64,000 bases of DNA from Monodelphis domestica (taxonomy: Eukaryota; Chordata; Mammalia; Didelphimorphia; Didelphidae). The notes under the pieces are model-generated. The model was given only the letters and a program-made list of their open reading frames with translations. It did no database searches and was not told the origin of the DNA. Below, piece by piece: positions 30,585-40,900 of the stretch. The stretch lies in contig NC_077231.1 of NCBI RefSeq assembly GCF_027887165.1, positions 125,815,487 to 125,879,486 of the forward strand, given 5' to 3'. Both the position numbers and the translations under genes were made by a program. How positions within the stretch are numbered: the stretch's first letter is position 1; every line of letters begins with the position of its first letter.

Positions 30585-31461
30585 TTTATTTATTAATTTG
30601 TTTGCATAGTAATCTTCAATGGAAAGAGTTCTCCAGCTTCATATTTAGGGTAAAAAAAATTTTGTTTTATATCATGAGGCAATGGATGTCTTCTGTGAGT
30701 ATCCAATATGTATCTTCTGTGAGTATCTACTTTCCTTGGTTCCAGGAAAGTAGGAAAAGGCCAAAATTAGTATATGAAGAACATTACTTTCTAACATCAA
30801 TTGTTTTAAACTTCCAATTTAATAAGGTGAGGAGAAAAGAATAGGAAAAAAAGATTGTTGTTGGTGTAGTGAATCGTGGTTTTCATTTATGGTACATTTT
30901 GTCCCCTTTTTGGGAATAGGCAAAAAGAGCTAAGAAATGTCTTCTGACCTGGTATGAAGGATTTTGTGTTATTCACTTTGATCATTACCCTGCTGCTCAT
31001 AACAGTATACCCATCAGAAAGGATCCAGAGCTAATCTGGGGATCTTAAAACCTACTCCACAAATGGAAATCTAATTCCACCCTGGAAAGGGAAGATTTAA
31101 CATTGAATAGACTGCAGTCCCAGAACTGTCCTAATCTGAAGAGATTTTTCTGCATGATATCCAATCACATTTGTATTGGTCGTATTTTAAAACAAGGTGA
31201 TGTCTTCAGAATGGACTATATGCAAACAGAAACGTTGAAAATGTTAAAAGCATAAATATGCTGTAATAACCACAGAATGGAGCCTCCCGGACAGAATTCT
31301 CCCTTTGCCAAAAGAAGTGATAGCATCTTTTTTTTTTTTTTGAGGGGAAGGAGAGGGAGAGATGGAAGAGAGAAAGAGAGAAGCCATCATTTGATTATTT
31401 GGTTTGTATTTTCAAATAGCCAACCCTGCCGTAGCACAGCTTCTCCAGGAAAGCCAGTTCT
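30585..31461 (-). other. RERG: presumptive RERG 3' UTR (minimum extent)
   Basis: Downstream of the stop on the minus strand. The first strong AATAAA-type signals seen are two overlapping copies at 30585-30594 (plus strand TTTATTTATT), which would give a 3' UTR of about 0.87 kb. The stretch is free of recognisable transposons, consistent with UTR constraint. The UTR may well continue: an AT-rich tract at 30231-30330 and another TTTATT near 29550 are alternatives. The end is not fixed by sequence alone. Confidence 0.4.
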
Positions 31462-31869
31462 TTAACTGCTGATTTTGGTAAGCATCTTGTTAATTGCCTG
31501 CTTGACATGCGTGGTGGAGCTTCGCCTCCTTGTCTTCCCCTGGACCATCTTCCGACGCCGGACCTCACGGCACAGCTCATAGAACACTTCTGTGATATTC
31601 CCTTCTCCAGTGCAAGCTGAACATTCATAAAATGCACAGGCCAGGTCAGTCGCCAGCTTCTCTCCTTCTTCTGTACTAACTTGCCTTGAGTGGTCTAGGT
31701 CAGCTTTGTTTCCCACTAAAATCAGAGTCACATTCTTGGGCTTTTTGATCTCATCCAGCAAGTTCTTAAGTGGAAGCACATCCTCAAAGCTTCCCCGGTC
31801 CGTAATGTCATAGACCAGCACAAAACCTTCTCCCCATCTCACATGTCCTTCCCTCTGAATAGCATCCTC
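31462..31869 (-). CDS. RERG: RERG terminal coding exon (residues 65-199)
   Basis: Ras-like, oestrogen-regulated growth inhibitor: a cytoplasmic small GTPase of the Ras superfamily that binds and hydrolyses GTP and restrains growth (family knowledge). On the minus strand the exon opens just after a polypyrimidine tract and AG at 31871-31870, reading EDAIQREGH, and ends at a stop at 31462-31464. It encodes 135 residues, exactly the expected residues 65-199. The guanine-base motif NKAD (about 118-121) and the G5 box ECSA (about 146-149) are intact. The C-terminus is basic (RRRK, KTRRRSS) and ends in KISS with no CAAX prenylation box, a hallmark of RERG compared with classical Ras. A longer open frame reaches 31914, but its first residues are intron read-through. 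RERGL and RASL proteins are less likely because the tail sequence fits RERG closely. Confidence 0.96.
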   Translation of the reverse strand, partial: EDAIQREGHVRWGEGFVLVYDITDRGSFEDVLPLKNLLDEIKKPKNVTLILVGNKADLDHSRQVSTEEGEKLATDLACAFYECSACTGEGNITEVFYELCREVRRRKMVQGKTRRRSSTTHVKQAINKMLTKISS

Positions 31870-32145
31870 CTGTTGACAGAGAAAGGACAATTGGGGAGCT
31901 AAAGAGAATAGCATTAAGAATACCCTACAAGAGGGATTGGAGGTGGCTCGGACTGAAATCTCTCTAGATTTCCATTTCTGAAATCATAATCAAATCAATA
32001 TTGGTATTGCTACTAGAAAGAATGTGTTGGATCTCCTTCCCTGAAACTTCCAGAGCCAAAAATGACTCTTACGGGTCTCTCTCTCTCCCCCTCCCTTCCT
32101 CTCCCTCTTCTTCTCCTCCCACCCCATCTCTCTGTTTCTCTTTAA

Positions 32146-32336
32146 TCTCCTACCTTCCATCTTAGAACTGATATTGTATATTGGTTCCAAGGCAGAAGAA
32201 TGGTGAGGGCCAGGAAATGGGGCTTAAGAGACTTGTCTAGGGTCCCTCAGTTAGGAAGTATCTGAGGCCACATTTGAACCCAGGACTTCCTGTCTTTAAG
32301 CCTGGTCTTCTATCCACTGAGCCACCTACCTGCCCC
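32146..32336 (-). mobile_element. CORE-SINE in RERG intron
   Basis: CTCCTACCTTCCATCTTAGAACTGATATTG, AGACTTGTCTAGGGTCCCTCAG, TTGAACCCAGGACTTCCTGTC, CCACTGAGCCACCTACCTGCCCC. Between RERG exons 3 and 4, on the same strand as the gene. Confidence 0.88.
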
Positions 32337-32357
32337 GTGTTGTCTCTTCATTTTAAA

Positions 32358-32470
32358 CTAAAAGCCCCTTGAGCACAGCAAGTGTCTTCTTTTTTATATC
32401 TGTATCCCCAGTTTAGGGTAATATCAACACATGCTAAGTGCTTGGTATATCTTTTTCATTTACTCATTTT
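32358..32470 (+). mobile_element. L2 LINE 3' tail
   Basis: AAAAGCCCCTTGAGCACAGCAAGTGTCTTC, TATCTGTATCCCCAGTTTAG, ACATGCTAAGTGCTTGGTATA. Confidence 0.65.
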
Positions 32471-32541
32471 ATATGAAGCCTCTCTCCCAACTAACTGAGA
32501 CAAGAGTCAAAATTTTATTTGTCTTTTTAAAGTTTATGTCT

Positions 32542-32677
32542 CGGGGGCAGCTGTTCTGTGGATGGAGAGCCAGTTCAAACCTGGCCTCAGACACTTCCTA
32601 GTTGGGTGACCCAGTTCTGCCTGGGAACCAATACCCAGTATTGATTCTAAGACAGAAGGATAAGGGTTAAAAAAAAA
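32542..32677 (+). mobile_element. internally deleted CORE-SINE with target duplication
   Basis: CGGGGGCAGCTGTTCTGTGGATGGAGAGCC, GACACTTCCTAGTTGGGTGACCCA, then a jump to GTTCTGCCTGGGAACCAATACCC and TAAGGGTT plus an A-run. The CORE middle is deleted. Target duplication AAAGTTTATGTCT (32529-32541) / AAAGTTAATGTCT (32678-32690), one mismatch. Confidence 0.88.
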
Positions 32678-33184
32678 AAAGTTAATGTCTGGAGCCTTCA
32701 GGGGTTAGAGGGTGTGTGCCTGAGCCTGACCAGGGTGAGGCAGGAACAAATAGGAGCCTGTTTGGAAGCCTGCCTGAGAGCAGGGGGAAATGTGTGGGCT
32801 GTCGCCTCCTCTGTTAGACCTGAGCTCCTTGCATCCCTCGCAAGGACTGTCATTTTTCATGTGGCATTGCGGTGCCTTGATCAGTAACTTGCATGAGGCA
32901 TGCACTTAATAAGTATTGAGTGGAACTGTACAACTGAAAAGGCCATCCCAGGCATATTAAGTGCTTGGATAATTTGGACAAAATCCTTCTTTATTCATCA
33001 ATTCAGACTCCCACAGAAGCTCTCAGTTTTAATAGTCACGCCAGAGTACTTCTATTTCCCAGGCTAAGCTGACCCATTACTCATGAGACCTCTTCATTGC
33101 ACGATTTCATCAAGGAAAAGACTCCTAGTTTTGCTTCTCTTAGTGCCTAATCCAGGACACATTTTAGTCAAAATCCTTACCTAC

Positions 33185-33258
33185 CTGACCAGCTGTGTCT
33201 AGTATGTCCATGGAAAGAACTTCATCATCGATGGTTGCTTGATGCCGATAAGTTGATT
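33185..33258 (-). CDS. RERG: RERG internal coding exon (residues 40-64)
   Basis: A 74-nt exon. The acceptor AG is at 33260-33259 and the donor GT at 33184-33183 (CAG|GTAGG). It opens with AA, which completes the split Glu codon left by the previous exon, then encodes [10 protein letters not shown] and ends with DTAGQ. It therefore carries the second half of the effector region and the G3 box, including the catalytic Gln at about position 64. The next exon starts with Glu-Asp in phase 0. The intron to the terminal exon is 1315 bp and holds two SINEs and an L2 tail. The differences from the human protein as I remember it are conservative (for example Asp for Glu before ILDT). The ORF is too short to appear as a stand-alone frame; it was recognised by protein content and splice sites. 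Confidence 0.94.
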
Positions 33259-33659
33259 CTGGGGGAAAAGGGGGGGAAAGGCACAAGAATAGATTAGCAA
33301 ACTGGATTGGTTTGTAAGATTTGGATTAGCACCAATGGAAATGCATGTTTGTGTTTCTGTGTACATACGGAGGTGGCATTTCAGCTTTTAATTCTACACG
33401 AAGGTAACCGTGGGTGATTTGGGCTTTTGATTGCTCTTGAGCTCGGGGTGCTCTGCACACAGCACATGGTCAATATCTTTGCGGAAATGAAGGAAGCGAT
33501 GCCAAAGTCACAACAGCCACTATGACAGGTGTTCACAGTGATGTCCGAAAAATGAGAATCCCAAATAAAAGTGTACAGTGAGGTCGGCTTCATTTTGTAT
33601 TTGTGTATGAAGAGGGAGAATGTGTGTGAGGCAGAGACGGAGAGAGGACCAGAGGCTAT

Positions 33660-33835
33660 GTGTGATAATAACAGTAATAGCAGTGACTCGCATAGCTGCC
33701 ATTTGATTCTCACGACCCTCGGGGGCACGTGCTCTTATTAGCCCCATTTTAGAGAGGAGGAAACTAAGGCAAACGGAGGCTAAATGCTTTGAGCAGTGTC
33801 TGAAGCAGGATTTTAGCGGAGATGTTCTTGAGCCC
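33660..33835 (+). mobile_element. MIR CORE-SINE in RERG intron
   Basis: TGATAATAACAGTAATAGCAG, CATTTGATTCTCACGACCCTCGGGGGCACG, CCCATTTTAGAGAGGAGGAAACTAAGGC. Plus orientation. Confidence 0.7.
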
Positions 33836-33879
33836 AGTGTGCCAGGCACCAGGCTAAATTCTCCACAAGTGGGCGCTGT

Positions 33880-34400
33880 GCTGAGCCTCGGCTTACAGGT
33901 CAGGGCACTGAAGCGACCAGGGCGGCAGTGACTTGTCCCTCTGTCTGGGGGCACACTTGAACTCGGGAGAGGCCGCCCCCTCTGGGCCCCAGCTCCGTGG
34001 GGCCCATACGCGCCCTCGGGGAAAAAGGGGCAGGCACTGTATTCTCCAGTTGGAGAAATCCTGGAAACATTCATCAGAGGATCCCCATTCTCTTTCTGTC
34101 TGCAGCAAGGCGCTGAGCTCGCCTTGGGAGATAACGATTGCCCATTCCAGACATAGGTTCCGCCACAGACCCTTCAGAACAGACCCTGTGTCAGCCCGGC
34201 TAAACCCCTGGGCCCCACAGCAAGCATGGAAAGCACTTCAGGCATTCAGGTCAGGCAGGCCTTTGGGACCCCGGGGTGGGCGGGGCCTGAGTGGCTCCCA
34301 GAGGGTGGGGCTCCGCCCTGGCTCAGTCCAGACTCCGCCCCTGCGCTCTGGGAGGGTTCCCAAAGCAGTCTCAGAGGCCAGCCATGATGGCTGAAAGAGC
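33880..34400. promoter_or_regulatory. GC-rich patch with Sp1-type GC boxes in RERG intron
   Basis: Locally GC-rich and comparatively CpG-rich for this AT-rich window. GC boxes: GGGCGGGGC at 34278-34286, CCGCCC near 34313-34318 and 34335-34340, and CCGCCCCC near 33973. It could be an intronic promoter or enhancer, or only a GC-rich repeat remnant. No transcript evidence can be seen. Confidence 0.35.
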
Positions 34401-34575
34401 CAGGCATGAGCATGCTTATTCTGAGAGCAGCAAACGAAGCCTGGGACCAAATGCAGGAACACGGGAATGCCTCTTCCTGGCTAGGGGCTCCCTGTCTCCC
34501 TGCTCTCGAAGCCCTCCTCCTCGTGGCAGCCCCTGGCTCTAAGTGGCCCTCAAGCTGCTCCATAAACTCCACCAG

Positions 34576-34745
34576 TTCCAGGCCTAGAGACAGGAGGTCC
34601 CAAGTTCAAATCTGGATTTAGACACTTCCAAGCAGTGTGACTCTGGGCAAGTCACTTAACCCCCATTGCCTACCTAGCCTATGCCGCTTCTGCCTTGGAA
34701 CCAATACACACTATCGATTCTAAAATGGAACTTATGGTTTAAAAA
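34576..34745 (+). mobile_element. CORE-SINE, 5'-truncated
   Basis: GGCCTAGAGACAGGAGGTCCCAAGTTCAAATCTGGATTTAG, TGTGACTCTGGGCAAGTCACTTAACCCCC, TTGGAACCAATACACACTATCGATTCTAA. Confidence 0.88.
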
Positions 34746-34784
34746 ATAAAACAGTAATGAAAATGATAATAAAAATACATATAC

Positions 34785-34908
34785 AATACAACTCTAGTAA
34801 CAGCTAACATTCATATAGCACCCGCTTTGTGCCACATACTGTGCTATGTGCTTTACAAATATCTCATTTGATTCTCAGAATATCCCTGAAAGATCGGTGC
34901 CCTTACTG
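34785..34908 (+). mobile_element. MIR 5' part
   Basis: TAGTAACAGCTAACATTCATATAGCACCCG, TGTGCCACATACTGTGCTATGTGCTTTACAAATATCTCATTTGATTCTC. Truncated where an L2 fragment begins. Confidence 0.75.
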
Positions 34909-34914
34909 TTGCTC

Positions 34915-35185
34915 TGCCTCCATTCCTCATGCTTTTGCACCTACTCCATCAAGTCTAGCTGGCCTCTCTTCTCTGGTTTCCAGCAAGACCCAGCTCAAGC
35001 ATTTTGCTCTGGGGTCTTTCCTGGTTCCCTCTGCCACGTAGGACACCCCCCCCCAGTTGGTGGGTGGGCATGAGGAGACAGGTGGTCCAGATCTGAGTAT
35101 GCATCTGTGCACATTCTCTCTTCTTTTAGAGTGTAAAACAGAAGCTCCTTGAGGTCAGGGATGGGTTTGTTTTTGCAGAGCCCAC
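34915..35185 (+). mobile_element. L2 LINE 3' fragment
   Basis: CCAGCAAGACCCAGCTCAAGCATTTTGCTCTGGGGTCTTTCCTGGTTCCC, then GAGTGTAAAACAGAAGCTCCTTGAGGTCAGGGATGGG. L2 3' region with a G/C-rich break near 35045. Confidence 0.65.
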
Positions 35186-35849
35186 CTTCGCCCCATTTTC
35201 TGGGGCTGAACTCTGAGACGATCTGGCAGCAGTGCCCAGAGCCTCTTGCTAGCCTTGCCCCTGCCTGTGTGCCTACACCAAGACAGTCCCAAGGCAGGGC
35301 AAAGCCCCATCCCCCACCAGGCATCTAGAGTGGGGGCAGTGGCTATCCTATAAGCACCCAGGCCTCTCCTTAAGGCTTCCTTCTGGGCCCTCCCCTCCCC
35401 TGTGACTAGCCTTTTTCTCCTGCACTGCCTCCTCCTCCTGGAGACCTCTGGCTTCCTCTGCCTTTTCCCACCCCGCACCCCCCCATTCTCCCTTGGGATC
35501 CTGGTGGCGGCTGCCTGTCAGCCTTCCTGCTCTCTTGTGGAGTCTGGCTAATAGTGCCCTCTCTTCTGCCCTCCTGCCAGAGGACCAAATACACGAACAT
35601 ATACGTCACTGGTTGTTAATTACTGATATGAACATGCCTCTGGCATTCCTTCTCAGGCCATCCATCTTCCACACTCCTCAAGGTCTACTCTCTTCACCCA
35701 GGGATGGCCAGGGACGCCAAGGCTCTGCTTTCCCATGGCTGGTCCTCTGCTTCTTACTCCGCACCGCACACCGAGCCTCTGATCTCCCCAAGCCTTTGGA
35801 TCCATCCCCTCTCCGCACTCTCTCCGTAGCCGCCGGGGCAGCTTCATTT

Positions 35850-35925
35850 TGTCTTTGTGCCCGTGGTGGTTAACAAAGGGCCTGGCACCTAGCGGGCACC
35901 CAAGACATGCCTGTTGTTTGATTTC
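35850..35925 (+). mobile_element. L2 LINE 3' tail
   Basis: GGCCTGGCACCTAGCGGGCACCCAAGACATGCCTG fits the L2 GCCTGGCACATAGTAGGCGC end. The region between this and 35185 is GC-rich and unclassified. Confidence 0.55.
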
Positions 35926-37439
35926 CCAGCCCCTCTGTAAAAAAGGGCACAGCCATTCTTTGTTGTCATTTGGCTCTTTGGCATGCTATAGACAGTCGGA
36001 GTCCTCAAAGAAATATTCTGCCATAATCATTTTTATCATCAATGCTCCAGTTTGACCTTGGAGAGCCACAGGAAATGCCACACAAATGCTCCAGGCACAG
36101 ACTCATCCCCCTCCCTCTTTTTCCTTTGATGGTTCTGGTGGTGTCTCCTTATCCTGGCATCTTTGCTGGCTCCCTCCTCTAAATGATTAGCATTATAATT
36201 GAAGCCTCTGCTAAAGCCAGAGTTTGGGGCTATATCTCATCTACTTCTTCATTGCCTAAAAAAATAAGGGTGATTTTTCACTGTGTATTCCACAATAAAT
36301 TCGAAATGAATTTCAAACACAGAATTCCTCAGTAGGGAGAAATGAAACATAATAAAAATTATATGAAGTTATGCAATCATTTCCTTTTTTAACAGAGAAG
36401 AAAAAAACTAAATGGAGGAAATGAGGAAAAGTCTGCTGAGGGAATGACAGTGGGTGGTAGGAGTCATTTAATCTGCTTTGAATACCAGCTTTACACAAAT
36501 ATATTTTTATATGAGCTGATTCCATTTCTTATTAAGGTATCTGATTTTCAGGCAAACTCATTAAGAGTTTTGCCTACAAGGGCTTCATGCATATTTACTA
36601 GGGTTTTTCTTTGTTTTAAAAAATACATATTTTGGGAGGCTACATTTTGCTTTGACACAACAGCTACTACCCACCAAAGGAAGATTCCTCCCTCCATATC
36701 CACAAAATATGTGGTTTAGCAAAGTGATTTGGCAAAAGTGGTTTAGCAAAACCACTTAGTAATTCTGAGGGATGGACAGAGCTTTCTACTTTGGTAGTTG
36801 ACTGTTAAATGGAAAGGAAGGATGTGTGAATTAAGGTTTTGTTGCCTCCTTTTATATTTTTAAAATTTAGATTACTGCATTCATTGTGCTTATTATTCTT
36901 TTGGCACTTATTTATTCATTTTACATCACTTCATGCCAGTCTTCCTATATTTCTCAGAACTCTCAATACTTCTATGGAACTATTACAGATTTTTATAACA
37001 AGAGATTTTCCCCTCCAACAAAGCAAACTGCAACCCACCCATCCCCAGTTGCTGGAGGATGTTTGTCCTAGTATTCCCAGGCATTACTCCATGTTCCTAG
37101 TTTGCATTTCTAATATTTGTTTCTAGTTGCTTTGCTCACATCTGGTGCTAAACAAATTTTCTAATACTTCATCATTTACCAGTGAAGAGAACCATATTCC
37201 TGAATGCCAGTCAAAACAAACAAAAACAAAACAGAACCTCAAAACAAAAACAACTAATACACATCTTTAATGGTGAGGTTAACTACTGAAAAACTTGATA
37301 CTATAGAAAGGGCTAAAGTGAACTCTTTTAAATTAAATTAAAGCAAAGGAAGTTTATTTGAATATGCCAAGATGGTTGGCTAGAAGAAAAGCAATTATTA
37401 TTAGATCCAGAATAGAAGACCCAAATTCAACATGATCCT
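35926..37439. other. unclassified intronic stretch
   Basis: RERG intron sequence, AT-rich, with no confident repeat or exon. TTTAGCAAAGTGATTTGGCAAAAGTGGTTTAGCAAAACCAC (about 36715-36755) is a small internal repeat. Confidence 0.4.
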
Positions 37440-37815
37440 GACAATGGAAATAATATTATTCTTAAACAATTCTTGCTGAAATGGTTGATATTACAATAAT
37501 TGCTGATAAAAATTCTAAAACTGTTGCTAGCTTCCTTAAAGGTAAAGAGCAAGTAAAAAATGTTTTTGCATTCTTCCTCTGTATGAAAACCATCATTTAT
37601 CATTTCTGTACCTCTGGCCGTCAAAGACAAGGGGCATTGCAGATGTGCAGAATTCATCTATGGACTTTCTTAAGCATAAACATTTTCTGGAATTAAGAGT
37701 ATCGATTGCTTCAAATGCACCTATTTGTAGATGATATTGTATTAACTGCAGCAGGTCTTCCTCAAACAAGATCCATGGCAACTCAAAAGTTATTACTCTA
37801 TAAAGAAAAACTGAG
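37440..37815 (+). pseudogene. RTE-type reverse transcriptase remnant
   Basis: A frame at 37706-37815 translates LQMHLFVDDIVLTAAGLPQT...LLLYKEKLSRW. FVDDIVL is a decayed FADDIVL catalytic box with the following helix pattern of RTE-clade reverse transcriptases. Upstream (37480-37700) is probably more of the same but unreadable. A MIR abuts it. Confidence 0.6.
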
Positions 37816-37829
37816 TAGATGGAAGAAAT

Positions 37830-38035
37830 CTAGCCTCAGGAACTTACTTACTGGCTGGGTGAATCTGGGCAAATTACTTAACTTCTGTCTGCCCCAGTTT
37901 CTTCATATCTAAAATGGGGATAATAATAGTGCCTACCTAGTAGAATTGTTGTGAAGATCAGATGAGTTAATATTTGTAAAGCAATTTGTAACCCTCGAAG
38001 GATTATATGTTGTTATTAGCTACTATTGTTATGTG
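37830..38035 (+). mobile_element. MIR CORE-SINE
   Basis: TAGCCTCAGGAACTTAC, TGGGTGAATCTGGGCAAATTACTTAACTTCTG, CTAAAATGGGGATAATAATAGTGCC, TTGTTGTGAAGATCAGATGAG, TATTTGTAAAGCAATTTGTAA. Well preserved MIR order. Confidence 0.88.
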
Positions 38036-38299
38036 GATAAAGACATGTAATTATGCAGGGAGACCACTGAGTTTGTTTGGAAGTACTTATATAGCACATG
38101 TAGGTACTGCAGATAGATAATGAGCCTGGCCTGGCATTGGACAGGAGAGGAACGGGATGGATTGTTTTGGAGAAACTACACAATACTTTTAATGTGATGC
38201 CAAAGGCCAACAAACCATGTTTTCAGAAGAGTTAAATTGCAGTTGACACAAAAGGGCTTAAGTAGCTACGACATATCATTAACAGTGATATACATAGAA

Positions 38300-38470
38300 G
38301 AAATGAAATAAAAGGTACAACCATAACAATAACAATAATAATTAGGTTCTGGGCATTATCTCTTTCATCCTCACAAATGTCCAGTGAGTTTGGGGCTTTA
38401 TTATTATTCCCATTAGGGACGAGAACACTGAGGTAGAGAGAGGCCACCCTTGCTCAGGGTTCTGCAACGG
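38300..38470 (+). mobile_element. MIR CORE-SINE fragment
   Basis: ATAACAATAATAATTAGGTTC, CATTATCTCTTTCATCCTCACAAATGTCC, ATTCCCATTAGGGACGAGAACACTGAGG. Confidence 0.65.
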
Positions 38471-38805
38471 AGGAAGCATCTGCCTGAGGATCTGACCACT
38501 GGCCTTGCTGACTGCCTCCACGTTCTGCTCCCTCTATAGTCCAGGCACCTCCTAGCACCTCATGGGATCATGGCGTACCTACCAGAGAGCGACGAGAAAC
38601 AGGCCACCCAAAAGTTGATCTGGTATCTATGAAATAAGAACAGACCAAAGGCCTGAAGCAGATTGGGGAGACCCTGGATGGATGATCCAGGAAAAGCTAA
38701 GGCCAAGAAGCACACAGAGCACCTTTGCTAGGAAGGAGAGCATGGCTCTATGAGGATTGAAGCTAATGAGAATATGATAGTCACAAAATTAGCCACGTTC
38801 CTGCT

Positions 38806-38992
38806 ATTCAGTCATTTCAGTCATGGCTGACTCTGTGGGCCCCATTTAGGGGTTTTTCTTGGTAAAGATACTGGAGTGGTCTGCCATTTTTTTCTCCAAA
38901 TACATTTTACAGATGAGGAAACTGAGGCAAATAGGGTTAAATAACTTGCCCAGGGTCACTCCTTGCCCCCACTGTACCACCTGCCTGCCCCT
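38806..38992 (+). mobile_element. composite SINE with BovB/RTE-like head
   Basis: TATTCAGTCATTTCAGTCATGGCTGACTCTGTGGGCCCC, GGTAAAGATACTGGAGTGGTCTGCC, GATGAGGAAACTGAGGCAAATAGGG, then a truncated end CTGTACCACCTGCCTGCCCC. A 3' segment is deleted compared with the 24.5-kb copy. Confidence 0.85.
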
Positions 38993-39999
38993 AAAATCAG
39001 ATACAGGGCAATTCTAAATTTACTGCAGAGAATCAAATGAGATAATGTATGTAAAGATCTTTTTGTACCTTAATTTATTATATAAATGGTAGTTATTCAT
39101 TTTCTTCAGCCCCTCAGGAATCAACAAATTGGCAAATAAGCAAATTCTCCTATGGCTGTGAAAAGGATGCAGAATTGGGGGAGTTTTTATCAATATTCTG
39201 CTTCATCAGGCTCATGACACTTCCCTTTTTTCTAAACATTTATTCTTCATTTGTAAACTGATGGGGTTGGGGTAGATGACCTCTAAGTTGTTGCCTTGAT
39301 CTAATATTCTATGGAGTCTATGTTCCCGGCACAAAATGGATAGCCCTTGAATGCTGGTATTGAGACCAATAACCTAGGAAACCAAGGATTTGATAGAGGT
39401 AAATAGCTCCCTTTATGCTATCTTCTGAAATACAAGTACAGCTGAAAATCTGGCTGCACTTCAACTGCGGACTGGGTGGGATGGACCGGGAATTTCTTAG
39501 CTTGGATACTGACTATAAGCTATCAGCCAAGGAAATGCAATTCCCACTGCAAAAGAGTTAATGAAATCCTGGCCTACCAGTATGTCAGAGATTTGACACT
39601 CTTGAGCTCATAAAGCTTCTGATCAAAGCTTTGGTTGCTTAGCAGCTGTATTTAAAAGCCATTTTACAATACATTTTCTTTTATGTTTATATTTGCGGGT
39701 AAGAAGAATATGTCAAAAAATCAGTCTATAGATTTTCATTGGTAGCAAATTTCTTGGAGAAAAACAGAAAGGAATTCATGGCTACTTAAAAAAATAGCAA
39801 TAGCTGTTAACTGATGACTAAATTGGAACCCTTCTCAGAAGAATACAAATATGTTATGAACTTGTAATTTTTTATTTGCTGTTTCATTTACCGGAAAGTA
39901 CCAATTTAGCAATCATAATTTATGTTTTTTCTACTTATTTTTCATAAATCATTTGTTTTTAGAAAGCATAATCTCTGTAAAGATATGCTCCATGAAAAC
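38993..39999. other. unclassified intronic stretch
   Basis: No exon or repeat confidently recognised. Confidence 0.4.
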
Positions 40000-40290
40000 A
40001 AAATTCATAGAATCTAGAACTGCAAGTGGACTCAAAGAACATCTAATTCAATCACCTCATTTTACACATAAGGAAACTGAGGCCCAGTCAATCAGAGCAT
40101 TTATTAGTCAATTACATCATGCCCAGGACTATGCTAAGTGCTGTGGATATGAGAGAGATAAAAACATCATTCCTGCCCTCAAAGAAGTCACACACTAATC
40201 AGGGAGGAGGATAGGTAAACGCATACATAAGAGAAAGGTAATGGGATCTGGAAAGGGCCTCTGATTCCAGAGATAATTCTCTTTCCACTG
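40000..40290 (+). mobile_element. MIR-like SINE with nested L2 tail
   Basis: CATAGAATCTAGAACTGCAAGTGGACTCAAAGAACATC, CATTTTACACATAAGGAAACTGAGGCCCAG. This is followed at about 40095-40220 by an antisense L2 tail (AGAGCATTTATTAG...CTAAGTGCTGTGGATATGAG...CTGCCCTCAAAGAAGTCACACACTAATC), then a SINE end (CTGATTCCAGAGATAATTCTCTTTCCACTG). Confidence 0.65.
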
Positions 40291-40574
40291 AACCATGCTG
40301 AATGGAAGTAAGGAGAAATTAAAGGAAATATGAATGCATTTTTAACTGAAATTTTATCTTCAATATTATAGTATATTTAGTACAGTAATGACACATTTTA
40401 AATATATGTGTATATTGTTAAAGAACAGGCAGAAAATGTTGGGTATGAAAATATCTTTTTAAATTTTACCTTGTATAGTATAATATTATATTTCCTAGAA
40501 TCTATCCTATGAAGACAGCTCATTTAAAAAGCACCATTGAGGAATTCTGGCAAAACAGCCAAGTGAGGGGGTTA

Positions 40575-40668
40575 TCCATTAGAATGGGAGCTCCCTGAGG
40601 GCAGGGGAGGTTTATCTTTCTTTGTATCCCCAGTTGGGCTTCATAAATGCTTATTGACCAATTTATGG
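40575..40668 (+). mobile_element. L2 LINE 3' tail
   Basis: GAATGGGAGCTCCCTGAGGGCAGGGGAGG, TTTGTATCCCCAGTTGGGCTTCATAAATGCTTATTGACC. Confidence 0.75.
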
Positions 40669-40784
40669 GTTGTAAGGACCCAATTTTCTCTATCAACTCA
40701 AAACAGATAAAAATATTCCAAATAAACTAAAAGAACAAATGAAAGAGGAAAAAGGAAATACATTTTCACAGAAAGGGAAGAAGA

Positions 40785-40900
40785 TATTAGCAACAATAAT
40801 AATATTTATGCAACACTTCAAAGTTTGCATGTTACATATGAAATCTCTTGATTTTTATAACGACCCTAGGAGGTAGGTGCTTGTTATGATGATGATGATG
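40785..40900 (+). mobile_element. MIR 5' part with (GAT)n
   Basis: AGCAACAATAATAATATTTATGCAACACTTCAAAG, TATAACGACCCTAGGAGGTAGGTGC, then (GATGAT)n at about 40886-40902. A short SINE-tail-like piece follows (CTCTTACCTTCTGTCTTGGCATTGA). Confidence 0.65.

Noticed and set aside
31870-31914. In-frame extension of RERG to [10 protein letters not shown]
   Set aside because: This is intron read-through; a clear acceptor (CTGTCAACAG) and phase agreement put the exon start at 31869.
33520-34394. Overlapping frames of 115-184 codons on both strands
   Set aside because: They lie in a GC-rich intron patch with few stops by composition, overlap a MIR, and show no domain or splice context.
34995-35873. Frames of 60-126 codons on both strands near 35 kb
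   Set aside because: GC-rich L2 and intronic DNA; no conserved motif, mutually overlapping.
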